The translations under genes and the position numbers were made by a program. Positions 1 through 8,724 of a stretch of 21,533 bases of DNA are shown here, piece after piece. The stretch lies in assembly GCA_016256075.1 (NCBI GenBank), contig SDVU01000090.1, positions 1 to 21,533 of the forward strand, written 5' to 3'. This DNA is from Dictyocoela muelleri. Its lineage: Eukaryota > Microsporidia. Every line of letters begins with the position of its first letter. The stretch's first letter is position 1. The notes beneath the pieces are model-generated. The model saw only the letters and a program-made list of their open reading frames with translations, ran no database searches and had not been told where the DNA came from.

Positions 1-247
1 AATGCCAATGCCAATGCCAATGCCAATGCCAATGCCAATGCCAATGCCAATGCCAATGCCAATGCCAATGCCAATGCCAATGCCAATGCCAATGCCAATG
101 CCAATGCCAATGCAAATGCAAATGCCGATGCCAATGCCAATGCCAATGCCAATGCCGATGCAAATGCCGATGCCGATGCAAATGCCGATGCAAATGCCGA
201 TGCCGATGCAAATGCCGATGCAAATGCCGATACCGATGCAAATGCCG
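1..247. repeat. AATGCC hexanucleotide tandem repeat
   Basis: Uninterrupted AATGCC units fill roughly the first 113 bases. After that the array is mixed with AATGCA and GATGCC variants that alternate until about 247, where it breaks into a T-run. A further AATGCC-like word follows at about 272. The pure-left, degenerate-right gradient suggests that slippage is active on the left, and the array probably continues beyond the window. The open Met-Pro frame across it is only a consequence of the six-base period and is not a gene. Confidence 0.97.
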
Positions 248-370
248 AATTTTTTTCCGATCTAAAGCTGCGAATGCCAAAACGAGAAAACAATTAGGAA
301 AACTGGTTGGTTTATTTAAATGATTCTAGCATTTAATACCCTACCTTTCTATAAAACTTGGGGTATTTTT

Positions 371-1022
371 CGGTTTTATGTCCACCACTCAGGTAGCTAC
401 CTAGAATATGATTTTTTTTTTATTTTTTTCAATTTTTAACCCCCAATGGTTTTAAAAAAAATGTTTGAATAAAAATTTAAAATTATTTAATTTTAATAAA
501 TTTATTGTTTTTAATTAGTATATTCTTTTTACATTTTAACTAATTTCTTATAAAGTTGAATTGTATTATTAGATTTTACAAATTGTTAACACAAAAAAAA
601 TCTAGTATTTTAAATTTTTTCATTGGAAACATTTATATTAAACATTTACTTTGGTAATATTTCATATTTACATTTTAGTCAAAACAGAAGAAATAAAAAA
701 ACATTTTTTATGTTTATTTTATAAATTATATTCTTTTACGACAATTATTTGATATGTACCGATATATAATTCACCTCCTAGTATTAAAGTTGATATATAA
801 GTTTGATGCCGAACTACAGTTTTCACATATGATTTTATCCTTTATTATTACATTATATATCGTATGTTTTTAGTGTCTGTCGCACTTAAAAACGCTATTT
901 TGCAATGAAAACATTTATTAATCAATTTATGAGTATTTTAAAAATTAAAAAATTGCTTTTGTTCGGTTTTATGCCCACCTTTTTAAATTTTAAATTTTTG
1001 AAAAGTGGGCATAAAACCGAAC
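371..1022. mobile_element. A+T-rich non-autonomous unit with short inverted ends
   Basis: The words CGGTTTTATGTCCACC at 371-386 and, on the minus strand ending at about 1020, CGGTTTTATGCCCAC form inverted ends around about 650 bases without any coding signal. A third copy, in plus orientation, starts at 964 and folds onto the right end as a hairpin. No target duplication was found and no transposase frame lies between the ends, so this is a candidate MITE only. Superfamily unknown. Confidence 0.4.
961..1022. repeat. Hairpin with 22-bp arms
   Basis: The arm at 961-983 (begins GTTCGGTTTTATGCCCACC) and its reverse complement at 1001-1022 match at all positions except one extra C in the left arm. 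The loop is A/T only. The arm word is the same as the one at 371-386, so the hairpin is likely a doubled terminal repeat and not a transcription terminator. Confidence 0.9.
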
Positions 1023-1280
1023 AAGACCCAACAATATTCAAAGTTTTTGGACGGATTTTAATATTAAAAGAAAGATAAAAATACTGTTAAAAGATGCGAT
1101 TTGGATAGTAAAATAGTTAAATAAATTTAGAAGAAAAGTTAATTTTGTTTTAGTAGGAGGCGAATTTGAAAATTTATTTGTATATATTTTAATAAATTGT
1201 TGAATTGGATTGGTTATAATTAATTTTAATTAAAAAAAATAATAATTTATTAATTTATTTTAAAATATTTTTTTAAAATT

Positions 1281-1330
1281 TCAATCGAAGGGTCCCCCCT
1301 TGATGGTAGGCACCTTTCTAAACAAGCCCC
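1281..1330. repeat. Direct repeat ending in AAGCCCC, copy 1
   Basis: About 48 bases are shared in the same orientation with 2959-3006. The conserved core is GTAGGCA-CTTTC followed by ANAAGCCCC, preceded by a run of C. Copy 2 lies just after the 3' end of the Merlin gene at 1500-2886. Read on the minus strand, copy 2 begins GGGGCTTAT, like the starts near the Merlin genes at 18340-20004. It may therefore be a Merlin terminus, with copy 1 left over from a neighbouring lost element. That reading is inference. Confidence 0.6.
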
Positions 1331-2012
1331 AAAAATTGTATATTGTTGACGATCTAGGCATTTTTATTGTTGTGCTTATAGGTGAAATTGTTGAGAATTA
1401 GAAAATGTTATAATAAACATGGTTTTATTTCATTTATTTTTAGTATTTTGATGCAATTTAATGTCTTATTTTTTTCAGAATTATAATAGTTATATTTTAT
1501 AGTAATTCTATAGGCGATTTTAGCCGATCTCAAATTAAACTTTGTACAGTATATCCACTGAATATATCTTTTAATGTGTGATGTCAATTATGAACAATTA
1601 TATAGATTTTATAATCTATCATGTTCATCGATTTCTAAAATAAAAAGTAAATTGAGAATAGCATATGAAACTTACTTAAAAGAGCACCCGGTTTTTTAGG
1701 AGGATTAGGTCGTGTTTATGAAAAAAGGGCTTTTATATCGCGGAGGCAAATTATAAGAGAGCCATCAGCCATTGATGATGAGTATTTAAGCACAATTTAT
1801 ATTGTAGGCGCAATAAATAATAGGCCTGGAAAAATGGCACTCTATATCGATAGAGACGCCAGTAAGTATTCATACAGAGAGCCTAGGACAAATCGATTTC
1901 ATATTAAAGCTTGCTATGATTTGTTGCTATGGGTAGGGTACTTAGAATCCAAAAAGGCTTCTTATATGGTGTACAAAATATCTCTAAGTATTTACATAAT
2001 ATTTGATATTTT

Positions 2013-2200
2013 GGTTTTTACCCGGCGACCAGCCCTCTCCCCTAAAAAGGGTAAAATCTCATTCCTTTGAGCACAAAAATGATTCTTATTTGAAATAAGC
2101 TCAAAATCACGAGAGCTTTTTTTCAAATAAGAATAATGTTGTGTGCTCAAAGGAATGAACGTTACCCTTTTTAAGGGGGGCTGGTGGCCGGGTAAGAACC
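2013..2200. mobile_element. Nested foldback with arms of about 90 bp
   Basis: The left arm starts GGTTTTTACCCGGCGACC. The right arm, read inverted, starts GGTTCTTACCCGGCCACC. The arms match over about 90 bases with scattered differences, including ATTCCTTTGAGCACA and GATTCTTATTTGAAA, and close on a loop near 2105. The arms are more GC-rich than the surroundings at their tips. It sits inside the left half of the larger foldback and so looks younger than it. No coding capacity. Confidence 0.88.
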
Positions 2201-2243
2201 CTATTTTTTTATTTTTTTGAGTCAAATAGCTCGCCATAAAGGA

Positions 2244-2470
2244 GCGCCTAAGACAAACCGATTTCATATTTAAGCTTCCTATGATTTGTTGCAATGGGTA
2301 TGGTATTTAGAATCCAAGGAAACTTCTTATATGACAAATAATCTTAGTCAGCATCGAAGATGCTGACTAAGATTATTTGTCATATAAGAAGTTTTCTTGG
2401 ATTCTAAGTACCCTACTCATTGCAACAAATCATAGGAAGCTTAAATATGAAATCGGTTTGTCTTAAGCGC
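2244..2470. repeat. Long palindrome with 112-bp arms
   Basis: The arms at 2244-2355 and 2359-2470 are reverse complements with only a few mismatches, around the three-base centre GAA (2356-2358). The arm sequence is a third copy of the segment at about 1884-1966, so the parent foldback has duplicated one arm internally. Such a short spacer would give a near-perfect cruciform or hairpin RNA. Confidence 0.92.
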
Positions 2471-2958
2471 TTATGTATGAATACTTACTGACGCGCTCTA
2501 TGAATATAGAGTGCCCAAATTTTTTATCAAAAGAACTGTAAATAGGTAGGCTGATACTCTATCATTTTTATTTGAAGGAATTATTGGCGTCGAAACGAAC
2601 GTGTGTACCGATGGATATCCATCTTATCCTTTGATGTGCAAAAATCTTGCTTTAAAACACAAAATTGTAAACCATAGTGTAGGGTTTGTAGCCCCGATGG
2701 TACACATACCAACAACATCGAAAGATTTTGGTCACACCTTAAATCAAAAATAAGAAAATAAAATGAAGTAAAAAGAGAAAACATTGATATTTGGTTAAAT
2801 GAGTATACTTTTGAACGAAGATACATTTTAAATGAAAATAGTGAAGATATTATGATTGTTTTTATAAAAATAGCAAAAATTATGTTAACACTTAATAAAA
2901 AAATTTATTTATTTTATTTTATTTTTTTTAATATTAGAAATAATTTAAAAAAATTTTA

Positions 2959-3006
2959 TGTTAAAGACCCCACCACTAGTAGTAGGCAACTTTCGATATA
3001 AGCCCC
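2959..3006. repeat. Direct repeat ending in AAGCCCC, copy 2
   Basis: This is the partner of 1281-1330. It lies about 70 bases after the last Merlin codons and ends in ATAAGCCCC, the mirror of the GGGGCTTAT start seen at other Merlin ends in this window. It could be the 3' terminal repeat of the Merlin element at 1500-2886. Confidence 0.55.
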
Positions 3007-3235
3007 GGCGATATAATGATATATTAGGAATAAAAAAAAGATTATATAGATATTGAGCGAATCGAAAAAAAAACGTTTTTTAATTAAACATGTTTTAAAT
3101 AAACGTGTTTTTAAATAAGCATAATTTAAATAAATGTTTTTTAAATGAACATAATATAAAAAACGTATTTATTACAGGGTATTATAAAATAGAATGGAGA
3201 AAGTTTAGAAAAGAATAAAGAAATTTCAGAAAAGA

Positions 3236-4046
3236 ATGGAAAAAATTAAAAAAATACCCCTTATGACTAAAAAATACCTTTCTATTACCTTTCATCATTT
3301 CGATCAAATAAAACGCTTTAGAAATGACAAAAAACCATGTGAATTAATGAAAATAACGACACTTGGAAAATCAACAATTTATAAAATTTTAAAATTTTTT
3401 GATGAAAATATTAATGGCACTTTTGAAGATTATAAAAAGAAGAATGGCCGTAAGAAAACTGATAAATCACAAAAGGAAAATTGTTTAAGAGAAATTTTTG
3501 CAAATGATAATTCTTTAAACCAAAAGCGGTACCCATGAAATATCTAAAGACAAATTTGGTGCGACATCAATTTCATCGATAAAAAGACTTGTAAAATCAA
3601 GTAATTTAACTCGCAAAAGAATTAAAAAAAGATCACAAATCTTGCTTTCGGAGAATCATAAGAGTTCAGTGATCGAGTATGGTTCTATATTAATGGGTTT
3701 TAGAAACAAAAAAATTATATTCTTAAATGAATCTGGATTTAATTTACATGTGAGCAATTCATATGGATATAGCTCGGTTAATATTGACGCAGTAAATTAT
3801 TTGAAACCTTCGAGAGGAAATAATATTTCACTAATTGCTATTTCCACCCTCAGAAATTTTAAGATATAAATTAATTGAGGGTTCTTATAATAGTACATTG
3901 TTCCATGAATTTTTAGTTGAAACATACGATTCAAATATTTTTACCACAGATTGCATAGTTGTTATGGATAATGTACGATTTCATCATTCTCCTCATATTA
4001 AGACATTTTTGGCAGATAAAAATATTTCATATATATATTTTTACCT
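3236..4046 (+). pseudogene. Tc1/mariner transposase, three-frame remnant
   Basis: The N-terminal part (3263-3538) is helix-turn-helix-like, including LGKSTIYKILKFF. The frame then shifts near 3524 and continues with GATSISSIKRLVKSSN and the DDE domain start IIFLNESGFNLH. It shifts again near 3850 into EGSYNSTLFHEFL and VVMDNVRFHHS. The first acidic residue of the catalytic domain is N in place of the usual D (LNES versus the family's DES). The second D (MDN) is present. The segment with YSP-LNPIE and the third acidic residue is missing, because a foldback begins at about 4048. The likely true start is the ATG at 3263, directly after CCCCTT, not the one at 3236. Inactive on three independent grounds. 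Confidence 0.9.
3257..3265 (+). promoter_or_regulatory. CCCC start signal before mariner ATG
   Basis: CCCC at 3257-3260 lies two bases before the ATG at 3263. Three other starts in this window have the same arrangement, matching the CCC-like start-codon signal known in microsporidia. Function is inferred from position only. Confidence 0.4.
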
Positions 4047-4047
4047 G

Positions 4048-4688
4048 GTCGTGAATTTTAGCGCAAAAAGGCATTTTAGCGTAAAATTAAATTTATTTTT
4101 TTTAATTTTAGACCCCTAATGGTTTTTATTTTTCGTTGGTTTTTTAGAAAAAGGGTACAAAAAATGTCACAGCCCTATAAAAATTTAACGTCTAATGAAA
4201 ATTCAAAGATTTAAAATTAAATAATAAAGAATTAATAATTAAATATTAATAATTATGATTAAAAATAAAAAATAAATGTTTAAATCAAAAATTTCATTAA
4301 TAAAAATTTAAATATGAAAATTAATTTTTTTTAAATTTTTAATTTTTATTTTTACTTTAATTTATACTATTATTTTTTTTTAAAATTTTAAATTAAATTG
4401 TATTTTTAGTTTACAAATTTTAATTTTTTGTTTTTAAATTCAGAAATCAGAATTCTAAATTATAAATTCAAAATCTAAATCTAAGTTTTTAAATTTTTTC
4501 TCTACAATTCTTAATTTTTTAATTTTAAATATTTTAATTTTCATCATACGTGAAATTTTTATAGGGCTGTGACATTTTTTTGTACCCTTTTTCCAAAAAA
4601 ACGACAAAAAAATAAACCCCATTAGGGGTCTAAAATTAAAAAAAAATAATTTTGCGCTAAAATGACTTTTTGCGCTAAAATGACTGGC
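4048..4688. mobile_element. Foldback element with arms of about 150 bp, inside the mariner
   Basis: The left arm (4048 to about 4195) and right arm (about 4541 to 4688) are inverted copies. They share a doubled ATTTTAGCGCAAAA word, AGACCCCTAATGG, and GGGTACAAAAAATGTCACAG with CCCTATAAAAATTT. The middle (about 4200-4540) is nearly pure A/T with no gene. The element cuts the mariner transposase right after DKNISYIYFYL and leaves only the mariner end (4689-4719) beyond it, so part of the gene was lost with or after insertion. A frame that reads through the right arm on the minus strand is only repeat sequence. Confidence 0.85.
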
Positions 4689-4721
4689 CCCTTTGTCCAT
4701 TCTTTTCTGAACTACCCTGTA

Positions 4722-4952
4722 AATTTTTTTAAAAACCACAAGTCAATTTGAAAATTTAAAAAAAAATATCATATATATACGTAAAAAATATAAACCCTTC
4801 TAGCTTGCGGAAACGTATTAGACATCATAAAACAAAGGATCCTTTGGGTTCGTATATCGCAATGAAGGGGTTTGCGCGCTCTTGCCGAGGCGTGTGTTTT
4901 TTGCGGCCCGAATCGTAAAATATACACTATATTAACGATTAAAAACATTCGC
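4722..4952. other. Interval without recognised gene
   Basis: Mostly A/T, with one more GC-rich patch at about 4800-4915 (contains GCGCGCTCTTGCCGAGGCG). Short frames are open on both strands there, but neither resembles a known protein. The patch could be the worn tip of another element. Confidence 0.4.
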
Positions 4953-5020
4953 TTTAGTATATATTTGTTGATTTCCAAATTGTTTCAAAAAATTGACATT
5001 TATAAATTTAATATATGCCT
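4953..5020. repeat. 68-bp direct repeat left of the MULE
   Basis: It matches 6526-6593 in the same orientation at roughly three quarters of positions or better, including GTTTCAAAAAA-TGAC and the shared end ATATATGCCT / ATATATTGCCT. It is too long for a MULE target duplication (about 9-11 bp), so it is either pre-existing tandem sequence or part of a larger composite. Confidence 0.75.
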
Positions 5021-5021
5021 T

Positions 5022-6508
5022 GGCGCTGGAAGCGCCAAATTTTTTTATTATTTTTTTAATCCCTTATCAATGTTAAAATACTTTTTAAAAACACGAAAGA
5101 GAAATAAAGCACTAATTTATCATGGATGAAATACTCTTCCAAGAGAAACAAACAAGAGATGAGGTTGTTTAGGTGTTAAACAAATACTTGTAAGTCCTAT
5201 TTTCTTTTCCACGCAAAAAATCAGGTTTTAGAAATTTCCTCTATACATCTTCACTTAGAATGTTTGAGAGTGAAATAGAAAAATTAATATGTCTATCAAG
5301 AATTGAGATGGTTGCCGTGTGTTATTTTCTAACTACTAAGGAGATTGTAGCAACTACTTTGTCAAATTTGGAGGTATCAGACCTAATTAAAATCCCAAAG
5401 GTAAAATCATTGGTGAACGAAATTACAATAATTAAAAAAAACACGTGAATCAGTAACTCATATGTGTTTGGAGATATACCTAAATAGTTAAAAACTGGTC
5501 TTGATAATGAAATATTTATTCGTTATTATTCTGGTCTTAAAGATAAGTCAAGATTTATTATTTTGTTCTAGTTCCAGAAATATATCTAAACTTAAGACAT
5601 CAACAACCTGGATTTAAGACGGAACTATTAAAATATCCACCAATTCTTTTAAACAGTTATACATTATTCAGTGTAAGTACTTGAACAAACCTTTCACTCT
5701 GCTTATATATTCCTGTCTGGTAAGATGAAAAAACATTATGACTTTGCATTTAGTAAACTTTTAGAACTTATAAAAGAGACAAAGGTTTCAATAATTATCA
5801 TAGATCTAGAAAGAAGCGAATCAAATTCTTTTAGAAAACTTTTTCCAAATGCATCCATTAATTTTTGTCTCTTTCATTGGAGCCAGCAATAATAAGTAAT
5901 TTAAAGGATAATGAAATATTCAAACTTTTTAAAGATAACTTAAATTTATAAAAACTTGTTAAGACTAGATGGGCCTTCCTTTTATTAATCTAAGAGAACT
6001 CATGGATGCTTCTAAAGAATTTAGAGAGATTTTTGGCGCACTTATTGGGATTTAATTGATGTTAATGAGTTTATCACATTCTTTTATATAACTTATATAG
6101 TTAGTAGCTGCTTAAGTGGATATTTAATAGACGAATGGGGTGTTTATGAACGTCTAAAAATGCATATATCTTAACCACTAATTCTTGTGGAGTTGTGAAC
6201 AGCAGTTCATCAACCGATTTCCAGATTTATACCTCCGATCCCATAACAGTAATTATGTATCTTAGAACAAGGGGGGTTTTAACAATTATTAAGATAGGCG
6301 AATTTTGTAAAAGTTGTTTTCGAAGACTAAAAACAATGATGTCATTAGTAAAGTCTATAAAAAATATAATCTTATCTTACATCTCTATGAAAAAGAAGAA
6401 AACTTGAATAATCACGAAATCTTGTCAATTTTTGCTTCAATCTATGAATATCATTTTTAATAAATTATTTGGTTAAAAATAAAATAAAATTTTAGCGCTC
6501 CCGGCGCC
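5022..6508 (+). mobile_element. MULE (Mutator-like) element with short TIRs
   Basis: The left end GGCGCTGGAAGCGCCAAA (5022) and the right end, read inverted from 6508, GGCGCCGGGAGCGCTAAA are alike for about 28 bases, including the following T-rich stretch. Each end is also a small internal palindrome. They bracket a broken plus-strand MULE transposase, with 68-bp direct repeats just outside. Confidence 0.7.
5230..6450 (+). pseudogene. MULE transposase remnant
   Basis: Translation in changing frames gives the order expected of a MULE DDE domain. An upstream region (5260-5448, includes KSLVNEITIIKKN) comes first. Then TW-I-stop-DGTIK at about 5606-5630 holds the first catalytic D, followed by FKQLYIIQ. 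The second D lies in IIIDLERSESN (GAT at 5803-5805). Next come FPNASINFCLFHWSQ, the C-x2-H signature near 5850-5890, and downstream fragments FINLRELMDASKEFREIF and TTNSCGVVNSSS (about 6170-6215), where MULEs carry a TNN-type motif. The W-I-stop-D codon and several frameshifts make it non-functional. The initiation point cannot be fixed. Family assignment is by motif order only. Confidence 0.8.
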
Positions 6509-6525
6509 TAATCAAAAAAATGCGC

Positions 6526-6593
6526 CAAAGTATCTATTTTTTGATTTTCAAAGCGTTTCAAAAAAATGACTTTTAAAATTGAATATATTGCCT
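6526..6593. repeat. 68-bp direct repeat right of the MULE
   Basis: Partner of 4953-5020. It is separated from the right MULE end by a short stretch containing a second GCGCC word (6521-6526). Confidence 0.75.
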
Positions 6594-7126
6594 CTAATAT
6601 TCAAATGCTTTCCTTGATATTTAGCTTACTATAATAATATTATAGTGCTTCTCTTACTTCTAACACTACTTCAACTTTTGTGATCTATCCTTTTACGACC
6701 AGGAAAATAGGTCTAGACTGGCAAAAAAAAATCTAGAAAATTTAAAATTTCTTTTTATAGATGTAACGTCGAATCGGTAATATTAAGTTACCGAAATAAT
6801 TGTGTCTTATTTACCCATTTACTTTAAATAAATTATGTGAGTGAGCTCAATTAAGTCTATTTTAAAATTTATAATAGCAATTCTTTTTAGATAAATAGAT
6901 ATTTTACACCTATTTAGAATTACATTTTTATAATATAAACGAAATATGCCAAGTTATATTATTGCATTACAACTCGGACACACCTTTTTTGATTGCTTAA
7001 GATATCATTATTATAAAAAAAATCGATTAAATCATCCATTTACAAAAAAATTTATCAAGAACACGTAAAATCATAGGTTTAGTGAATAAAAACAAATTTA
7101 AAATAAAAAAAAATGTTTTTGGATAA
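6594..7126. other. Interval without recognised gene
   Basis: A/T-rich with no convincing frame. There is a small dyad near 6775-6795 (GGTAATATTAAGTTACC). The more GC-rich word CGGACACACC near 6975 is isolated. Confidence 0.4.
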
Positions 7127-7134
7127 ATTAATTT

Positions 7135-7383
7135 GGCACACTATATCCATACAGGGCACCAGTAAGTATTTATCCAGAGGAGCTTAGGATGTACTGAAAG
7201 AATATTTAAGTTTGTCATGAAAAGTCGTCATGAGTAGGATATTTTTATACTCGTTTAAGCCTATTATATTATATAAATATCCTACCCATGACGACTTTTC
7301 ATGACAAACTTAAATATTCTTTCAGTACACCCTAAGCTCCTCTGAATAAATACTTACTGGTGCCCTGTATGGATATAGTGACC
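7135..7383. mobile_element. 249-bp foldback MITE with 8-bp target duplication
   Basis: The ends GGCACACTATATCC and, inverted, GGTCACTATATCC are followed by arms of about 110 bases that are nearly perfect reverse complements around a short A/T centre near 7255. ATTAATTT occurs exactly on both sides (7127-7134 and 7384-7391), an 8-bp target duplication as made by Merlin-type transposases. The end words and CAGTAAGTATT are shared with the foldback at 1836-2515. A Merlin transposase could have moved it; that is inference from duplication length. Confidence 0.92.
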
Positions 7384-7534
7384 ATTAATTTTTTGCTTTT
7401 TTGCCGAAACGTACCCAGAAAAATTTTAAAAATTTTAGAACACGTTTTGAAAGAAGAACCCATTTATTTATTATAACATTTTTTTAAATATTATTTTTTA
7501 AAACATTATTTATTAAAACATTTATGTATATGGC

Positions 7535-8080
7535 TTTAACTCGGCTAACCGAAAAAATGCCGAAAACGAAAACCCGGAAAAATGCCGAAAAAAATAATAA
7601 AAAATTAAATTATAATAAATTAAATTAATATTAAATTAAATTAATAATAAATTAACTTAACAATAAGTTAAAATATTAATAAATTAATTTAATTCAACTT
7701 ATTATAAATTTAACTTATTGTTAAGTTAATTTATTATTAATTTAATTTAATATTAATTTAATTTATTATCAATTTGATTAATTTAATTCAACTTATTATA
7801 AGTTTAACTTATATTAATTTAACTTATTATTAATTTAAATATTATTAATTTAATTTATTATTAATTTAATTTATTTAATTCAACTTATTATAAGTTTAAC
7901 TTATTATTAATTTAACTTATTATTAATTTAATTTATTATTAATTTAATTTATTATTAATTTAATTTATTATTAATTTAATTTATTCTAATTTAATTAATT
8001 ATTAATTTAAATTTTATAATTTTTTAGGCATTTTTCCTGTTTCTCATTTTCAGAATTTTTACTGTTAGCCCTTTAACTCT
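7535..8080. mobile_element. MITE with inverted ends and an A/T-only core
   Basis: The left arm (about 7535-7595: CGGCTAACCG, GCCGAAAACGAAAAC, CGGAAAAATGCC) is mirrored by the right arm (about 8022-8080), read inverted as GGGCTAACAG, CTGAAAATGAGAAAC, AGGAAAAATGCC. The core from about 7600 to 8015 is almost only A and T, built of TTAATTTATTA-type units, and contains its own large inverted repeat centred near 7700. No coding capacity and no clear target duplication. Confidence 0.75.
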
Positions 8081-8107
8081 TAGTTATCAATCTCAATTGT
8101 ATTTTCT

Positions 8108-8255
8108 AAAAATGAAATATGTGGATTTATAAAAATGAAATATGTGGACTATAAAAATGAAATTAGTGGACTATAAAAATGAAATTAGTGGACTATAAAA
8201 ATGAAATAGGTGGACTATAAAAACGCAATGAGTGGGCTATAAAAATGAAATAGTT
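8108..8255. repeat. 22-bp minisatellite, about 7 units
   Basis: The unit is AAAAATGAAATTAGTGGACT plus AT. The first unit has 23 bases and the others 22, with point differences increasing toward both ends. The period is not a multiple of three, so it is not a protein repeat. It lies about 130 bases upstream of the possible gene at 8385. Confidence 0.93.
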
Positions 8256-8379
8256 GGTAAGAAAATTTTTGAATTAATTTTTTTTATTCATTAATGACCT
8301 ATAAAATGCAACAATTATTGCTTTTTATCACGGTTATTTTTATGACAATTATTTTTTTAATATTTGATTTAAAAATACA

Positions 8380-8387
8380 CCCCTATG
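8380..8387 (+). promoter_or_regulatory. CCCC start signal before ATG at 8385
   Basis: CCCC (8380-8383) is followed by T and the ATG. This is the same spacing as at the Merlin start at 19963 (CCCCCT-ATG) and close to the mariner start (CCCCTT-ATG). Confidence 0.4.
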
Positions 8388-8624
8388 GAAAATTTGTTGA
8401 AACTAAGAGACATAATTTATGAAAATCGATCTTGTGAAACACAAAAATTAATAAAAAATATTCTTGATCACATTATAACAAATTATAAAGAACAAGAAGC
8501 AATATTTTTTATAAAACTTTTAGCCATTTCCGATAAATCAGACGAAGTAATACATGCCATAAATGTAATGGATCTCATCGTTTTTCCTGTTAAGGTGGGT
8601 GTTAGGTTTGTTAATTCCGAATAA
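8385..8624 (+). CDS. Possible small hypothetical protein, 79 residues
   Basis: The frame opens with ATG directly after CCCCT, which fits the microsporidian CCC-like start signal, and ends at TAA with no internal break. The product starts MENLLKLRDIIYENRS and is probably mostly helical, with a lysine- and isoleucine-rich middle (TQKLIKNILDHIITNYKE). There is no signal peptide or membrane span and no recognised domain. It could be a real short host gene, or the truncated N-terminus of a transposase whose remainder was lost. The sequence after it becomes a minisatellite at once, which may have replaced the 3' end. It is the only frame in the window with an apparent start signal, a complete frame and no sign of decay. 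Confidence 0.35.
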   Translation: MENLLKLRDIIYENRSCETQKLIKNILDHIITNYKEQEAIFFIKLLAISDKSDEVIHAINVMDLIVFPVKVGVRFVNSE

Positions 8625-8639
8625 TAATATTAATTTTCG

Positions 8640-8720
8640 TCTTTGTTAATTTTTATCTTTGTTAATTTTTGTCTTTGTTGATTAGTCTTTGTTGATTAGT
8701 CTTTGTGGATTTTTGTCTTT
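8640..8720. repeat. 14/16-bp minisatellite
   Basis: Units TCTTTGTTAATTTTTG (16 bases) and a shortened TCTTTGTTGATTAG (14 bases) alternate about five times, starting 15 bases after the stop of the frame at 8385-8624. Confidence 0.85.
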
Positions 8721-8724
8721 AATA

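Larger units (their letters stand above)
1836..2515. mobile_element. Foldback element inserted in the Merlin gene
   Basis: The left end GGCACTCTATATC at 1836 is repeated inverted at the right end (2503-2515). Similarity continues inward for about 130 bases through CAGTAAGTATTCATAC and further. The same end words occur in the foldback at 7135-7383, so both belong to one family. The right half is itself a large palindrome (2244-2470), and the left half contains a second foldback (2013-2200). The flanking Merlin gene resumes directly on the right side, which marks both borders. No clean target duplication was seen, perhaps because of the rearrangement inside. Confidence 0.85.
1500..2886 (+). pseudogene. 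Merlin (IS1016/ISXO2-like) DDE transposase, interrupted by a foldback
   Basis: Two blocks read in order as one Merlin transposase. The left block (about 1500-1835) includes ISKIKSKLR at about 1630 and then REPSAIDDEY and VGAINNRPGKM, the start of the DDE domain. The right block (2516-2886) carries TDGYPSYP, the second catalytic D region, then HTNNIERFWSHLK with the catalytic E, and the C-terminal WLNEYTFERRY. Between them sits the 680-bp foldback at 1836-2515. The right block has an in-frame stop at about 2550 and a frameshift near 2695 after a CCCC run. More stops lie in the left block, for example before LGG at about 1698. An N-terminal zinc ribbon is not clear upstream. The gene is dead. 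The family call is firm because motif order and spacing match the Merlin genes elsewhere in this window. Confidence 0.85.
3175..4719 (+). mobile_element. Tc1/mariner element with TIRs and TA duplication
   Basis: The left end CAGGGTATTATAAAATAGAA (3175) and the right end, read inverted from 4719, CAGGGTAGTTCAGAAAAGAA share the start CAGGGTA and then AGAATGGA with AAAG. Both are flanked by TA (3173-3174 and 4720-4721), the target dinucleotide of this superfamily. The 1545-bp unit holds a broken plus-strand transposase and a later 640-bp foldback that occupies most of its 3' half. Confidence 0.88.

Noticed and set aside
2-265. Long Met-Pro open frame
   Set aside because: It is the translation of a six-base tandem repeat; no start context, no domain and no continuation.
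961-1022. Transcription terminator hairpin
   Set aside because: No gene ends next to it, and the arm word recurs at 371 as an element end.
1992-2294. 100-codon minus-strand frame
   Set aside because: It reads through the arms of two foldbacks and has no coding features; the inverted repeats explain the openness.
2581-2826. 81-codon minus-strand frame
   Set aside because: It is antisense to recognisable Merlin motifs on the plus strand.
4455-4739. 94-codon minus-strand frame
   Set aside because: It lies in the right arm of the foldback and the mariner end; repeat sequence, not a gene.
8108-8255. CRISPR-like array
   Set aside because: The units are contiguous with no unique spacers, so it is a minisatellite. 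The same applies to 9242-9384 and 16774-16874.
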